Below, piece after piece: positions 54,259 through 63,895 of a stretch of 64,000 nucleotides of DNA. The notes beneath the pieces were generated by a model. That model worked only from the letters and a program-made list of their open reading frames with translations. It did not search any database and had not been told where the DNA came from. Position 1 is the stretch's first letter. Every line of letters starts with the position of its first letter. Position numbers and translations under genes: made by a program. Source of the stretch: Paraburkholderia saeva (lineage in GTDB: Bacteria; Pseudomonadota; Gammaproteobacteria; Burkholderiales; Burkholderiaceae); NCBI RefSeq assembly GCF_907164555.1, contig NZ_CAJQZC010000009.1, positions 234,329 through 298,328 of the forward strand. Reading direction: 5' to 3'.

Positions 54259-56550
54259 ATGGTCACCACACATAATCTGGGCTTTCCGCGCATCGGCGCG
54301 AAACGTGAACTGAAGTTCGCACTTGAAACGTACTGGAAAGGTCAATCGACACGCGACGAACTGAAGGCGACGGGCAAGGCGCTCCGCGCGCGCCATTGGG
54401 AACATCAGGCGAAGCTCGATTTCGCGCCGGTCGGCGATTTTGCGTTTTACGACCAGGTGCTCGACATGAGCTTCACACTGGGCAATCTTCCTGAGCGCGT
54501 GCGCGGTTTCCATGGCGACAGGCTCGACAATTATTTCCGCGTGGCGCGCGGCCGTTCAGCCCACGGCGCGCAAGAGCACAGCGCGTGCTGCGGCGGCGTG
54601 GCCGCCGGCGAAATGACGAAGTGGTTCGATACGAACTATCACTACATCGTTCCGGAGTTCGATGCGTCAACGAATTTCTCGCTCGACCCTTCGCGCCTCA
54701 TCGAGCAGCTCGCCGAGGCGCGCGTGCTCGGCGTGAAGGCGAGGCCCGTCATCATCGGACCGGTAACCTACCTGTGGCTCGGCAAGGCGAAGGATGACTC
54801 CGACAGGCTCGCCCTGTTGCCGCGCCTTCTTCCCGTGTATGCAGCACTGCTCGACTACTTCACGGCGCAAGGCGTCGAGTGGGTGCAGATCGACGAGCCG
54901 GCACTCGTGACCGAACTCGAGCCGGCGTGGCGCGAAGCGTTTGTCACGGCATACGACGCGCTGTCGGCCCGCCGCGTGCGGGTGCTTCTTGCAACCTACT
55001 TCGGTCCGTTGAAGGACAACCTTCAGCTCGCGTGCCAGCTCCCCGTCGACGGCCTCCATATCGATGCGGTCAATGCACGCGACGAAGTTGCCCTGGTCGC
55101 GGCGCAACTGCCCGATTCGACGGTGCTGTCTGTTGGCGCAATCAATGGCCGCAATATCTGGAAGACCGACCTGAACGCGGCGCTGGAGTGGCTCGAACCG
55201 CTCTATCGCTCGCTGGGCGACCGGCTGTGGATCGCGCCGTCGTGCTCGCTGCTGCATACGCCTGTCGATCTCGACAGCGAACAGAAGCTCGACGCCGAAA
55301 TCAAGTCGTGGCTTGCCTTCGCGCTGCAAAAGCTCGATGAACTCAGCGTGCTGGCCGGCGCGCTGAACAATGGCCGCGCATCGGTTGCCGATGCGCTTGA
55401 GGCCAACGCAGCCGCAATTGAAAACCGTCGTGCCTCGCCGCGCGTCCATAATCCGGCGGTCAAGGCGGCGATTGCTCGCATCGACGCCGCGCTCGGCAAG
55501 CGCGCAAGCGCGTATCCGCTGCGCGCCGAAAAACAGGCAGCGATTCTCAACCTGCCGCCCTTCCCGACGACCACCATCGGCTCGTTCCCGCAGACCGGCG
55601 AAATCCGCCACGCACGCAGCCAGTTCAAGGCGGGCGCGCTGGATCACACGGGCTACAAGGCGGCGATGGAGCGCGAGATCACCCGCGCCGTGAAGGAACA
55701 GGAAGCGCTCGGCCTCGACGTGCTCGTGCATGGCGAAGCGGAACGTAACGACATGGTCGAGTACTTCGGCGAGCAACTGGATGGCTATGCGTTCAGCCAG
55801 TTCGGCTGGGTGCAGTCGTACGGTTCGCGCTGCGTGAAGCCGCCGATCCTGTTCGGCGACATCAGCCGTCCGAAGGCGATAACCGTCGAGTGGACCCAAT
55901 ACGCGCAGTCGCAGACGACCAGACCGATGAAGGGCATGCTGACCGGACCGGTCACGATCCTGAACTGGTCGTTCGTGCGCGACGACCAGCCCCGCTCCGT
56001 GTCGTGCTACCAGCTGGCGCTGGCCATCCGCGAAGAAGTGCTCGACCTCGAAAAGGCCGGCGTACGTGTCATCCAGATCGACGAAGCCGCGCTTCGCGAA
56101 GGACTGCCCCTGCGCAAGTCGCACTGGAACGAATACCTGCAATGGGCGGTGGAATCGTTCCGTATCACCGCCAACGGCGTGAAGGACGAAACGCAGATTC
56201 ACACGCACATGTGCTATTCCGAGTTCAACGACATCATCGCTTCGATTGCGGATATGGATGCGGACGTCATCACGATCGAAACGTCGCGCTCGGACATGGA
56301 ACTGCTCGATGCGTTCGATCACTTCAACTACCCGAACGAAATCGGTCCCGGCGTGTACGACATCCATTCGCCGAACATTCCCGGCGAGGATCATATCGTC
56401 CAGTTGATGAAGAAGGCAGCGGAGCGCATTCCTGCGGAACGTCTGTGGGTCAATCCGGATTGCGGCCTGAAGACACGTGCATGGGAAGAAGTGATTCCGG
56501 CGCTCAGGAACATGGTCGCCGCCGCGAAAACCTTGCGTCAGGGAGCGTAG
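54259..56550 (+). CDS. metE: Cobalamin-independent methionine synthase MetE
   Basis: A 763-residue enzyme that transfers the methyl group of 5-methyltetrahydropteroyl-triglutamate to homocysteine. The N-terminal barrel begins THNLGFPRIGAKRELKFALE; the linker has FPTTTIGSFPQTGEIRHARS; the catalytic barrel has VHGEAERNDMVEYFGEQLDG, WVQSYGSRCVKPPILFGDIS, and zinc ligands His650 and Cys652 (HTHMCYSEFND) and Cys735 (NPDCGLKTRAWEE). Length is normal. The E. coli IDEPALREG reads IDEAALREG here. It is controlled by divergent metR; a hairpin follows 7 bases after the stop. Confidence 0.97.
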   Translation: MVTTHNLGFPRIGAKRELKFALETYWKGQSTRDELKATGKALRARHWEHQAKLDFAPVGDFAFYDQVLDMSFTLGNLPERVRGFHGDRLDNYFRVARGRSAHGAQEHSACCGGVAAGEMTKWFDTNYHYIVPEFDASTNFSLDPSRLIEQLAEARVLGVKARPVIIGPVTYLWLGKAKDDSDRLALLPRLLPVYAALLDYFTAQGVEWVQIDEPALVTELEPAWREAFVTAYDALSARRVRVLLATYFGPLKDNLQLACQLPVDGLHIDAVNARDEVALVAAQLPDSTVLSVGAINGRNIWKTDLNAALEWLEPLYRSLGDRLWIAPSCSLLHTPVDLDSEQKLDAEIKSWLAFALQKLDELSVLAGALNNGRASVADALEANAAAIENRRASPRVHNPAVKAAIARIDAALGKRASAYPLRAEKQAAILNLPPFPTTTIGSFPQTGEIRHARSQFKAGALDHTGYKAAMEREITRAVKEQEALGLDVLVHGEAERNDMVEYFGEQLDGYAFSQFGWVQSYGSRCVKPPILFGDISRPKAITVEWTQYAQSQTTRPMKGMLTGPVTILNWSFVRDDQPRSVSCYQLALAIREEVLDLEKAGVRVIQIDEAALREGLPLRKSHWNEYLQWAVESFRITANGVKDETQIHTHMCYSEFNDIIASIADMDADVITIETSRSDMELLDAFDHFNYPNEIGPGVYDIHSPNIPGEDHIVQLMKKAAERIPAERLWVNPDCGLKTRAWEEVIPALRNMVAAAKTLRQGA

Positions 56551-57006
56551 GGGCGATTGCCGTTCAATACGAACGGCACGACACCGGAACCGGGCTCGAT
56601 CTTCCGGTTGCTCGTGCGACCGCCTGCACGGCTCGCGACGCAGGACGTCCAGGGTTTGCGCGATTCGACCAGCGCATCCGGCTGCAATGCTACGGGTCAT
56701 TCGAGCGAGCACGAGCGCACATCCTTGTATCTATTTGTGGCGAGCCGGTGACGGATAGATAACGCGACGCGAACGGGCTTCGCCGCTGTCGCCGTCGATG
56801 CGCGCGACCTGCCGCCAACCTGCTGCGTCGCACAAAATTTGACGCCTGAGGCCGTAAGGGCTTACCCGAATGCAATAAAGTATCGGTGAGCGGCTGTATT
56901 TTCAGTGGTGATCTCTCCTCGACAGGGCTAACTTTCATCCCGTGGCGGCGTGCGGTGTGGCATACGCGAACCGCCCGGAAAACAAGGTTGGTTGGGAGGA
57001 AGACAG
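56551..57006. other. Intergenic between metE and AraC regulator
   Basis: About 456 bases with no supported gene after the metE terminator hairpin. Short frames have no domain. It should carry the promoter of the AraC gene, whose ribosome site GGGAGGAAG lies just before 57007. Confidence 0.5.
56558..56578. terminator. metE: metE terminator hairpin
   Basis: TGCCGTTC and GAACGGCA form a perfect 8-base stem with a 5-base loop directly after the metE stop codon. No T-run. Confidence 0.65.
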
Positions 57007-57975
57007 ATGCACACCATTCGGGCAACGACCGGGCAAACGAACGCCCGTCGCGCCAAAATAGCACAGCCCGATCTGGAACTGGTCGCCGTGCCGCGCGATG
57101 AATCGTTCAAGGTGTGGTCGCATGGCTATCCATATCGCACGGTGCGCTGGCATTTCCATCCCGAGTACGAAATCCAGCTCATTACGTCGACGACCGGAAA
57201 ATACTTCGTCGGCGACTACATCGGTAATTTCGCACCCGGCAATCTCGTGATGACCGGGCCGAATCTGCCGCACAACTGGGTCAGCCATGTGCCGCAAGGC
57301 GAGCGTGTCGATGAACGCGGCCTGATCCTGCAGTTCGATGCCGGATTTGTCGCGCGCGCCATCGCGGTGTTTCCGGAGATCAAGCGTGTGCAATCGCTGC
57401 TCGACGTAGCCGCCTGCGGCCTGCTGTTCACACCAGCAACAGGGGCCGCCGCAGAACCGGTCATGCGCGAATTGCTGGGCGCGCAAGGCGTGCGGCGCAT
57501 CACGCTGTTTCTGGCGTTACTCGATCTCCTCGTGCAAAGCGCGGAACCGATCAAGCTCGCAAGCGCTGCCCACCACGTGGACCCGGCGCGCCATGCAGAA
57601 ACACGGATCAACGATGTGCTGACCTACATCGGCAGAAACCTGTCGCAAGCGTTGCGCGAAGTGGAGCTGGCCGAACTCACCGGACAAAGTGTCAGCGCCT
57701 TCTCGCGGTACTTCCGGCGGCAGACCGGCGCGACCTTCGTACAGTATGTAAACCGGCTTCGCATCAATCTCGCGTGCCAGTTGCTGATGTCGGGCGAACT
57801 GAATATCACGGATATCTGCTACCAGGTCGGCTTCAACAACCTCTCGAATTTCAACCGCCAGTTCCTGCTGCAAAAGGACATGTCGCCTTCGCGATGGCGC
57901 GCGTATCAACAGCTCAATGCGGCGAGCGCGAGCGAATCGCCTGACGACGCGCCAGCTTTGGCATCGTTCGGCTAG
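57007..57975 (+). CDS. AraC family regulator of the polyol/sugar operon
   Basis: A 322-residue regulator with an N-terminal cupin-like sugar-sensing domain (FKVWSHGYPYRTVRWHFHPE, then YEIQLITSTTGKYFVGDYIG) and a C-terminal double helix-turn-helix (about 205-305; VELAELTGQSVSAFSRYFRR and NITDICYQVGFNNLSNFNRQ). I choose the ATG at 57007, preceded by GGGAGGAAG. It is 153 bases upstream of the ABC binding-protein gene in the same orientation and is the presumed activator of the operon. Confidence 0.92.
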   Translation: MHTIRATTGQTNARRAKIAQPDLELVAVPRDESFKVWSHGYPYRTVRWHFHPEYEIQLITSTTGKYFVGDYIGNFAPGNLVMTGPNLPHNWVSHVPQGERVDERGLILQFDAGFVARAIAVFPEIKRVQSLLDVAACGLLFTPATGAAAEPVMRELLGAQGVRRITLFLALLDLLVQSAEPIKLASAAHHVDPARHAETRINDVLTYIGRNLSQALREVELAELTGQSVSAFSRYFRRQTGATFVQYVNRLRINLACQLLMSGELNITDICYQVGFNNLSNFNRQFLLQKDMSPSRWRAYQQLNAASASESPDDAPALASFG

Positions 57976-58128
57976 CGCGGAGTTTTAGCCATGTCGATCA
58001 TCGCGTCTGACACCATTCGAACCGATGTATTTCGCACTACCCAGCATGTGAAGTCGAACACAAAGCCTCACCCGCAGTTCAATCACGGCAGCACCTGGGC
58101 CGGAATTTACTAAAAACGGAGACATTCG

Positions 58129-59199
58129 ATGACCAGCCTTTCGAACCAATTGATCCGCGCCAGCGCGCTCGGCGTGAGCCTCGGCTTCGGCCTGTTAAGC
58201 GGCACGGCGGCACTGGCGGCGCCCAGCGGCACGGTTGCCTTCCTGATGCCCGACCAGGCGTCCACGCGCTACGAACAACACGACTTCCCCGGTTTCAAGG
58301 CGGAGATGAGCAAGCTGTGCCCCGACTGCAAGGTGCTCTACCAGAACGCCAATGCCGACGTCGCCACGCAACAGCAGCAGTTCAATTCGGTGATCGCGCA
58401 GGGCGCGAAGGTGATCGTGCTCGACCCGGTGGACTCGACGGCGGCGGCGTCGCTGGTTCACATGGCGCAGAGCCAGGGCATCAAGGTGATCGCGTATGAC
58501 CGTCCCGTGCCTTCGACGCCAGCGGACTACTACGTGTCGTTCGACAACGAAGGCATCGGCAAGGCCATCGCGCAGTCGCTCGTCCAGCATCTGAAGGAAA
58601 CGAACGTGCCGACCACGAAGGGCGGCGTGCTCGAAGTCAACGGTTCGCCCACTGACGCAGCTGCGGGCCTCATCAAGAAGGGCATCCATGCCGGGCTGCA
58701 GGGCAGCGGCTACAAGACGCTCGCCGAGTACGACACGCCGGACTGGGCGCCGCCGAAGGCCCAGCAATGGGTCAGCGGGCAGATCACGCGCTTCGGGCCG
58801 CAGATCGTCGGTGTTGTGGCCGCCAACGACGGCACGGGCGGCGGCGCCGTCGCGGCCTTCAAGGCAGCAGGCGTCAACCCGGTCCCGCCTGTCACCGGCA
58901 ATGACGCGACGACCGCAGGGCTTCAACTCATCATCGCCGGCGACGAGTACAACACGATCCTGAAGCCGAGCGAAATCGTCGCGGCCGCGGCGGCAAAGGT
59001 GGCGGTCGGCTTCCTGTCGGGCCAGGCGCCGAAGGGCCAAACGACCCTCTTCAACACGCCGTCCCAGCTGTTCAAGCCTGCTGTGATCACGTCGAAGAAC
59101 CTCAAGGCCGAGGTGGTCGACAAAGGCTTTGCGAGCGCGAAGGACCTGTGCACCGACCGCTATGCCGAAGGGTGCAAAAAGCTGGGCATCACGAACTGA
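58129..59199 (+). CDS. Sugar/polyol ABC transporter substrate-binding protein (xylose/ribose type)
   Basis: A 356-residue binding protein: signal peptide to about residue 30 (FGLLSGTAALAAPSGTVA), then VAFLMPDQASTRYEQHDFPG, the hinge VIAYDRPVPSTPADYYVSFD with the sugar-contacting DRP, and VAANDGTGGGAVAAFKAAGV in lobe 2. The profile is closest to XylF-like proteins for pentoses. It opens the ABC genes and is followed by a hairpin that may limit read-through, so that binding protein is made in excess over the membrane parts. Confidence 0.92.
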   Translation: MTSLSNQLIRASALGVSLGFGLLSGTAALAAPSGTVAFLMPDQASTRYEQHDFPGFKAEMSKLCPDCKVLYQNANADVATQQQQFNSVIAQGAKVIVLDPVDSTAAASLVHMAQSQGIKVIAYDRPVPSTPADYYVSFDNEGIGKAIAQSLVQHLKETNVPTTKGGVLEVNGSPTDAAAGLIKKGIHAGLQGSGYKTLAEYDTPDWAPPKAQQWVSGQITRFGPQIVGVVAANDGTGGGAVAAFKAAGVNPVPPVTGNDATTAGLQLIIAGDEYNTILKPSEIVAAAAAKVAVGFLSGQAPKGQTTLFNTPSQLFKPAVITSKNLKAEVVDKGFASAKDLCTDRYAEGCKKLGITN

Positions 59200-59230
59200 T
59201 CCGGCGCATATCCGCTACAGGCCCCGGACG

Positions 59231-59253
59231 GGGCCCGGCGCGTGCCGGGTCCC
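59231..59253 (+). terminator. Hairpin after binding-protein gene (attenuating terminator)
   Basis: CCCGGC and GCCGGG pair around GCGT, and outer GGG/CCC bases add to the stem; a CTTT follows. It lies 31 bases after the binding-protein stop and 26 before the ATPase start, a position typical of partial termination or mRNA stabilisation in ABC operons. Confidence 0.6.
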
Positions 59254-59279
59254 TTTACTCATCATGAGGTATCCGTCAA

Positions 59280-60083
59280 ATGACTGACAACTCCACAACA
59301 CGGTCCGCGCCCGGCGAGCAGGTGCTGAGCCTGCGCGGCGTCTCGAAGAACTTCGGAGCGGTCTCGGCCCTGACGGACATCGAGCTTGACGTGCATGCCG
59401 GCGAAGTCGTCGCGCTCGTGGGCGACAACGGTGCCGGCAAATCGACGCTGGTGAAGGTGCTCGCCGGCGTGCATCAACCCACCACCGGCACGATCACGTT
59501 CGGCGGCAACCCGGTCACGCTGCCCAATCCGGCGGCGGCGCTCGACCTCGGCATCGCCACGGTGTTCCAGGACCTCGCGCTGTGCGAAAACCTCGATGTC
59601 GTCGCGAACATCTACCTCGGGCGCGAACTGAATCCGCTGCGCCTCGACGAGGTCGCGATGGAAGTGAAGGCCTGGACGTTGCTGAACGAACTGTCGGCGC
59701 GTATCCCGAGCGTGCGCGACGTGGTTGCGTCGCTGTCGGGCGGACAGCGCCAGACCGTGGCCATCGCGCGCTCGCTGCTGCTCGACCCGAAGCTGATCAT
59801 GCTCGACGAACCGACCGCCGCGCTCGGCGTGGCCCAGACCGCCGAAGTGCTGAACCTGATCGAGCGGGTGCGCGACCGCGGCCACGCGGTGATCATGATC
59901 AGCCACAACATGGAGGACGTGCGCGCCGTCGCCGACCGGATCGTCGTGCTGCGGCTCGGCCGCAACAACGGCGTCTTCTATCCCGACTCGTCGAATGAAG
60001 AGCTGGTGGCCGCGATCACAGGCGCCACCGAGAACGCCGTGTCGCGCCGCGCCGTCCGGCGCCAGGCCGGACAGGACGCCTGA
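59280..60083 (+). CDS. Sugar ABC transporter ATP-binding protein, single NBD
   Basis: A 267-residue ATPase with Walker A (GDNGAGKST), Q-loop region (VFQDLALCENLDVVANIYLG), signature LSGGQRQ, Walker B (LIMLDEPTAAL) and the switch His (VIMISHNMEDVRAVADRIVV). Unlike the tandem-NBD ATPase of the first ABC operon, it has one domain and should work as a homodimer, like the ATPases of fructose/ribose FrcA-type systems. GAGG lies before the ATG. Confidence 0.94.
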   Translation: MTDNSTTRSAPGEQVLSLRGVSKNFGAVSALTDIELDVHAGEVVALVGDNGAGKSTLVKVLAGVHQPTTGTITFGGNPVTLPNPAAALDLGIATVFQDLALCENLDVVANIYLGRELNPLRLDEVAMEVKAWTLLNELSARIPSVRDVVASLSGGQRQTVAIARSLLLDPKLIMLDEPTAALGVAQTAEVLNLIERVRDRGHAVIMISHNMEDVRAVADRIVVLRLGRNNGVFYPDSSNEELVAAITGATENAVSRRAVRRQAGQDA

Positions 60084-60097
60084 CCAAAGGAACGATC

Positions 60098-61381
60098 ATG
60101 AGTAAAGAAATGCAGGGCGCCCCGCAGCCCGAACCGCAAGGTGGCCCGAAACCGTCGACGCTGCTCGATCGAAGCGACGTCCGCGTGAAGCACGCGAGCG
60201 GCGTGAGCGGCACCGTGTCCGCGTTCGTCGAGCGGGTGCGCTCGGGCGATCTCGGATCGCTGCCGGTCATCGCGGGCCTCGTCATCATCTGGACCGTGTT
60301 CACGAGCCTGAACCCGGTATTCCTCTCGGCCAACAACCTGGTGAACCTGTTGTTCGACTGCTCGACGGTCGGCGTGATTTCGCTTGGCATCGTCTGCGTA
60401 CTGATGGTCGGACAGATCGACCTCTCGGTGGGCTCGATGAGCGGCTTCGCCTCGGCACTCGTCGGCATGCTGTGGGTCAATCACGGCTGGCCGGTGCTGC
60501 TCGCCATCGTCGCTGCCGTTGTGGTGGGCGCGGTAGTCGGCGCGATCTACGCACTGCTGCTCAACCGGCTCGGCATGCCGAGCTTCGTCGCGACGCTGGC
60601 CGGCCTGCTTGCAATTCTCGGAATGCAGCTTTACGTGCTCGGCGCGACCGGATCGATCAACCTGCCCTACGGTTCGACGATGGTGAACCTCGGACAACTC
60701 ATCATCATCCCTGCCGTCGTTTCGTACCTCATCGCGCTGGTACCGGGTGTCGTCATGCTGGTGATCGGGTTGCGCACGCGCGAGCGGCGCCGTGCGTCCA
60801 ATCTCTCGGCGCCGTCTGTCGGCAGCCTGCTCTCGCGTGCTGTTGCAATCACCGTGCTGCTCGAGGGCGTGGTTGCGTACCTCAACCAGGGGCGCGGCGT
60901 TCCGCTGATGTTCGGCGTGTTCCTCGGCCTCGCGGTCGCGATGGACTACGCGCTCAAGAGAACGCGGTGGGGCCGCTCGATGAACGCAGTCGGCGGCAAT
61001 CACGAAGCTGCGCGGCGGGCTGGTATCAACGTCGGCGCCATCTACACCAGCGCGTTCGTGCTGTGCGCGAGCCTCGCCGCGCTCGGCGGCGTGCTGACCG
61101 CGGCGCGGCTTGCTTCGGCCAGCCAGCAGGCCGGCACCGGCGACGTGAACCTGAACGCCATCGCGGCGGCTGTCATCGGCGGCACGAGCCTTTTTGGCGG
61201 ACGCGGCAGCGCGTATTCGGCGGTACTCGGCATCATCGTGATCCAGTCGATTGCGAGCGGGCTGACGCTCCTGAACCTGTCGTCGTCGCTGCGCTTCATG
61301 ATCACGGGCGCGGTACTCGCGATTGCGGTGATCGTCGATTCGCTCGCCCGGCAGTCTCGCGTCTCGCATGGCCGCGCCTGA
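60098..61381 (+). CDS. Sugar ABC transporter permease (XylH-like)
   Basis: A 427-residue permease, longer than the two in the first operon because of a 60-residue N-terminal cytoplasmic extension and an extra loop. Conserved motifs are VLMVGQIDLSVGSMSGFASA and, near the C-terminus, AAVIGGTSLFGGRGSAYSAV. With a single permease gene, the channel is a homodimer. It lies 14 bases after the ATPase gene. Confidence 0.93.
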   Translation: MSKEMQGAPQPEPQGGPKPSTLLDRSDVRVKHASGVSGTVSAFVERVRSGDLGSLPVIAGLVIIWTVFTSLNPVFLSANNLVNLLFDCSTVGVISLGIVCVLMVGQIDLSVGSMSGFASALVGMLWVNHGWPVLLAIVAAVVVGAVVGAIYALLLNRLGMPSFVATLAGLLAILGMQLYVLGATGSINLPYGSTMVNLGQLIIIPAVVSYLIALVPGVVMLVIGLRTRERRRASNLSAPSVGSLLSRAVAITVLLEGVVAYLNQGRGVPLMFGVFLGLAVAMDYALKRTRWGRSMNAVGGNHEAARRAGINVGAIYTSAFVLCASLAALGGVLTAARLASASQQAGTGDVNLNAIAAAVIGGTSLFGGRGSAYSAVLGIIVIQSIASGLTLLNLSSSLRFMITGAVLAIAVIVDSLARQSRVSHGRA

Positions 61382-61427
61382 TTCCAGCAACACAGCAACC
61401 ACGTTACGTGGGACCGGAGAACATTAA

Positions 61428-62156
61428 ATGTCTGAATCGTTGAAGGGAAAAATTGCCGCCATCACAGGCGCCGCATCAGGTATCGGCCTCGCGTGCGCGC
61501 GTGCGCTGATCGCGGAAGGTGTGAAGGTCGTTCTGATCGATCGTGCGGAGGACAGGCTCAAGGCACTCTGCGCCGAACTGGGTCCGAACGCGCTGCCGCT
61601 CGTCGTCGACCTGCTGAAGCCCGCGGAAGTGTCCGCGATGCTGCCGGAGATTCTTGCCCTCGCCGGTGGCCTCGATATCTTCCACGCGAATGCCGGCGCC
61701 TATGTGGGCGGCGAAGTGGTGGACGGCAATCCGGACGAGTGGGACCGCGTGCTGAATCTGAACGTGAGTGCCGCGTTCCGCTCGGTGCACGCCGTGCTGC
61801 CGCACCTGGTTGCGCAGAAGTCGGGCGACATCGTCTTCACCAGTTCGATCGCGGGCATGGTGCCGGTTGTATGGGAACCGGTCTACACGGCGTCCAAATT
61901 CGCGGTGCAGGCGTTCGTGCATACGACGCGCCGACAGCTCTCCAAACACGGCGTGCGCGTGGGCGCGGTGTTGCCGGGTCCGGTCGTCACCGCGCTGCTC
62001 GACGACTGGCCGAAAGCGAAGATGGAAGAAGCGCTCGCCTCGGGCAGCCTGATGCAGCCGGTGGAGGTGGCCGATTCGGTGGTATTCATGCTGACGCGGC
62101 CGCGTAACGTGACCGTTCGCGATATCGTCATTCTTCCGAACAGCGTCGATCTTTGA
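61428..62156 (+). CDS. SDR family polyol dehydrogenase (ribitol/arabinitol type)
   Basis: A 242-residue classical short-chain dehydrogenase: TGAASGIG dinucleotide loop (residues 14-21), NAG motif (IFHANAGAYVGGEVVDGNPD), Ser in FTSSIAGMVPV, and Y153/K157 in the YTASK catalytic pair. It fits between an importer and a pentulokinase, where oxidation of a pentitol (ribitol, xylitol or an arabinitol) to a ketopentose would be expected. A sugar 2-dehydrogenase is also possible. Confidence 0.85.
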   Translation: MSESLKGKIAAITGAASGIGLACARALIAEGVKVVLIDRAEDRLKALCAELGPNALPLVVDLLKPAEVSAMLPEILALAGGLDIFHANAGAYVGGEVVDGNPDEWDRVLNLNVSAAFRSVHAVLPHLVAQKSGDIVFTSSIAGMVPVVWEPVYTASKFAVQAFVHTTRRQLSKHGVRVGAVLPGPVVTALLDDWPKAKMEEALASGSLMQPVEVADSVVFMLTRPRNVTVRDIVILPNSVDL

Positions 62157-62194
62157 CGCGCGACCTGTAACCGACAACGGACAGACAGCGAGTT

Positions 62195-63841
62195 ATGAAC
62201 CCAGAAAATCCAGCCTCCGGCGCGACCGGCAGCACGCGTTATGTCATCGGCGTCGACGTCGGCACGGGCAGCGCCCGCGCCGGCATTTTCGATGTGACCG
62301 GGCACATGCTGGCTTCGGCGAAGCGTGACATCACGCTGTTCCATGCAAGCGGCTCCATCGTCGAGCAGTCGAGCGGCGAGATCTGGACGGCCGTCTGCGA
62401 TTCCGTGAAGGATGCGCTTTCGCAGTCTGCGGTGTCGCCGGATCAGGTCGCGGGCATCGGGTTCGACGCTACCTGCTCGCTCGTTGTGCTGGGCACCGGC
62501 GGGAAGCCATTGCCCGTCGGTCCTTCCGAAAAGGCGGAGCGCGACATCATCGTGTGGATGGATCACCGCGCGGTCGACCAGGCAGAGCGCATCAACGCAA
62601 CGGGTCACGCGGTGCTGAAGTTTGTCGGCGGCAGGATCTCGCCGGAAATGGAGACGCCGAAGCTGCTGTGGCTCCTCGAAAACCGGCCGGCCGTGTTCGA
62701 GGCGGCATGGCAGTTCTTCGATCTGACCGACTTCCTGACCTGGCGCGCGACCGGCGATCTGTCCAGATCGACCTGCACGGTGACCTGCAAATGGACCTAT
62801 CTCGCGCACGAACGACGCTGGGACGAAAGTTACTTCCGCACCGTAGGCCTCGGCGTGCTGGCCGATGAAGGCTTCGCGCGCATCGGCCAGCGCGTCGTGG
62901 ATGGAGGCACGCCGCTCGGAAGCGGACTGACGGCACAGGCCGCCGCCGAGCTTGGCCTGAACGCCGGCACCCCCGTTGCCACGGGCGTAATCGATGCCCA
63001 TGCGGGCGGGATTGGCACGGTCGGCGCCGATGGCGAACCCGAAGCGTGCCTCGGTTACGTCTTCGGTACTTCGTCATGCACGATGACGACGACGCGCGAT
63101 CCCGTCTTCGTGCCGGGCGTGTGGGGGCCGTATTTTTCGGCGATGGTGCCCGACGCGTGGCTCAACGAGGGCGGGCAGTCGGTGGCCGGCGCAGCCATCG
63201 AGCGGCTGCTGGCGATGCACCCCGCTGCCGCGGATGCGCAACGCCAGGCAGCACAGGCGGGCCAGTCGCTGCCGGTCATGCTTGCGGATCTTGCCGCACA
63301 GGCGGCGCGGACGGCGCACGGTTCGTCCGAAGCTGTGCTGCTGGCAAACGGCCTGCACGTCGTACCGGAGTTTCTGGGAAACCGCGCGCCGTTCGCCGAT
63401 CCGCACGCGAGAGCGGTCATCGCAGGTCTCACCATGGAAGACGATCTGGACAGTCTGGTCGCGCTTTACATTGCCGGCATCTGCAGTATCGGCTACGGCC
63501 TGCGCCAGATCATCGAAGCGCAGGCAAAGGCCGGCGCACCGATCAAACGCATCGTGATCAGCGGCGGCGCCGGCCGACTCGATCTCGTGCGGCAACTGCT
63601 TGCAGACGCAACCGGTAAGCCGCTGCTCGCGACGCAGGCGGAAGATCCAGTGCTCCTCGGCTCCGCGATGCTGGGCGGCGTGGCGGGCGGCCAGTTCGAA
63701 AACTTGCGCTCGGCAATGGCAAAGATGTCGCACATCAGCAATGCCTACGAGCCGGCCGCAGGCGACATTGCGGCACTGCACGACGATCGCTATCGCGCTT
63801 TCACGAAGTTGCAGGACGTGGCGAGAGAAATCCGCCAGTAA
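62195..63841 (+). CDS. FGGY family pentulose kinase (ribulokinase-like)
   Basis: A 548-residue carbohydrate kinase with the N-terminal phosphate loop VIGVDVGTGSARAGIFDVTG, IGFDATCSLVVLGTGGKPLP, IVWMDHRAVDQAERIN, the GVIDAHAGGIGTVG catalytic Asp region, and the ATP-binding ISGGAGRLDLVRQLLADATG. The length and GTGSARAG pattern place it with ribulokinases (D-ribulose/L-ribulose type) and not xylulokinases. It would phosphorylate the ketose made by the SDR enzyme, feeding the pentose phosphate pathway. Last gene of the operon. Confidence 0.9.
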   Translation: MNPENPASGATGSTRYVIGVDVGTGSARAGIFDVTGHMLASAKRDITLFHASGSIVEQSSGEIWTAVCDSVKDALSQSAVSPDQVAGIGFDATCSLVVLGTGGKPLPVGPSEKAERDIIVWMDHRAVDQAERINATGHAVLKFVGGRISPEMETPKLLWLLENRPAVFEAAWQFFDLTDFLTWRATGDLSRSTCTVTCKWTYLAHERRWDESYFRTVGLGVLADEGFARIGQRVVDGGTPLGSGLTAQAAAELGLNAGTPVATGVIDAHAGGIGTVGADGEPEACLGYVFGTSSCTMTTTRDPVFVPGVWGPYFSAMVPDAWLNEGGQSVAGAAIERLLAMHPAAADAQRQAAQAGQSLPVMLADLAAQAARTAHGSSEAVLLANGLHVVPEFLGNRAPFADPHARAVIAGLTMEDDLDSLVALYIAGICSIGYGLRQIIEAQAKAGAPIKRIVISGGAGRLDLVRQLLADATGKPLLATQAEDPVLLGSAMLGGVAGGQFENLRSAMAKMSHISNAYEPAAGDIAALHDDRYRAFTKLQDVAREIRQ

Positions 63842-63851
63842 CCGCGGCGAT

Positions 63852-63879
63852 GGAAGTGCCTGCGAAAGCGGGCACTTCC
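63852..63879. terminator. Bidirectional hairpin between FGGY kinase and ETF-QO genes
   Basis: GGAAGTGCC and GGCACTTCC form a perfect 9-base stem, with a further GC/GC pair around a GAAA loop, between convergent genes. Good terminator geometry on both strands, though without a long T-run. Confidence 0.7.
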
Positions 63880-63895
63880 CTGCCCGCCTGCCGGA

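Noticed and set aside
54667..56712. Open frame of 681 codons on the minus strand, antisense to metE
   Set aside because: It mirrors the coding strand of metE, is Arg/His/Leu-rich without domain, and results from the GC-rich third-position pattern.
59978..61402. Open frame of 474 codons antisense to the permease gene
   Set aside because: Low-complexity Arg/Asp/His composition and full overlap with a well-supported permease.
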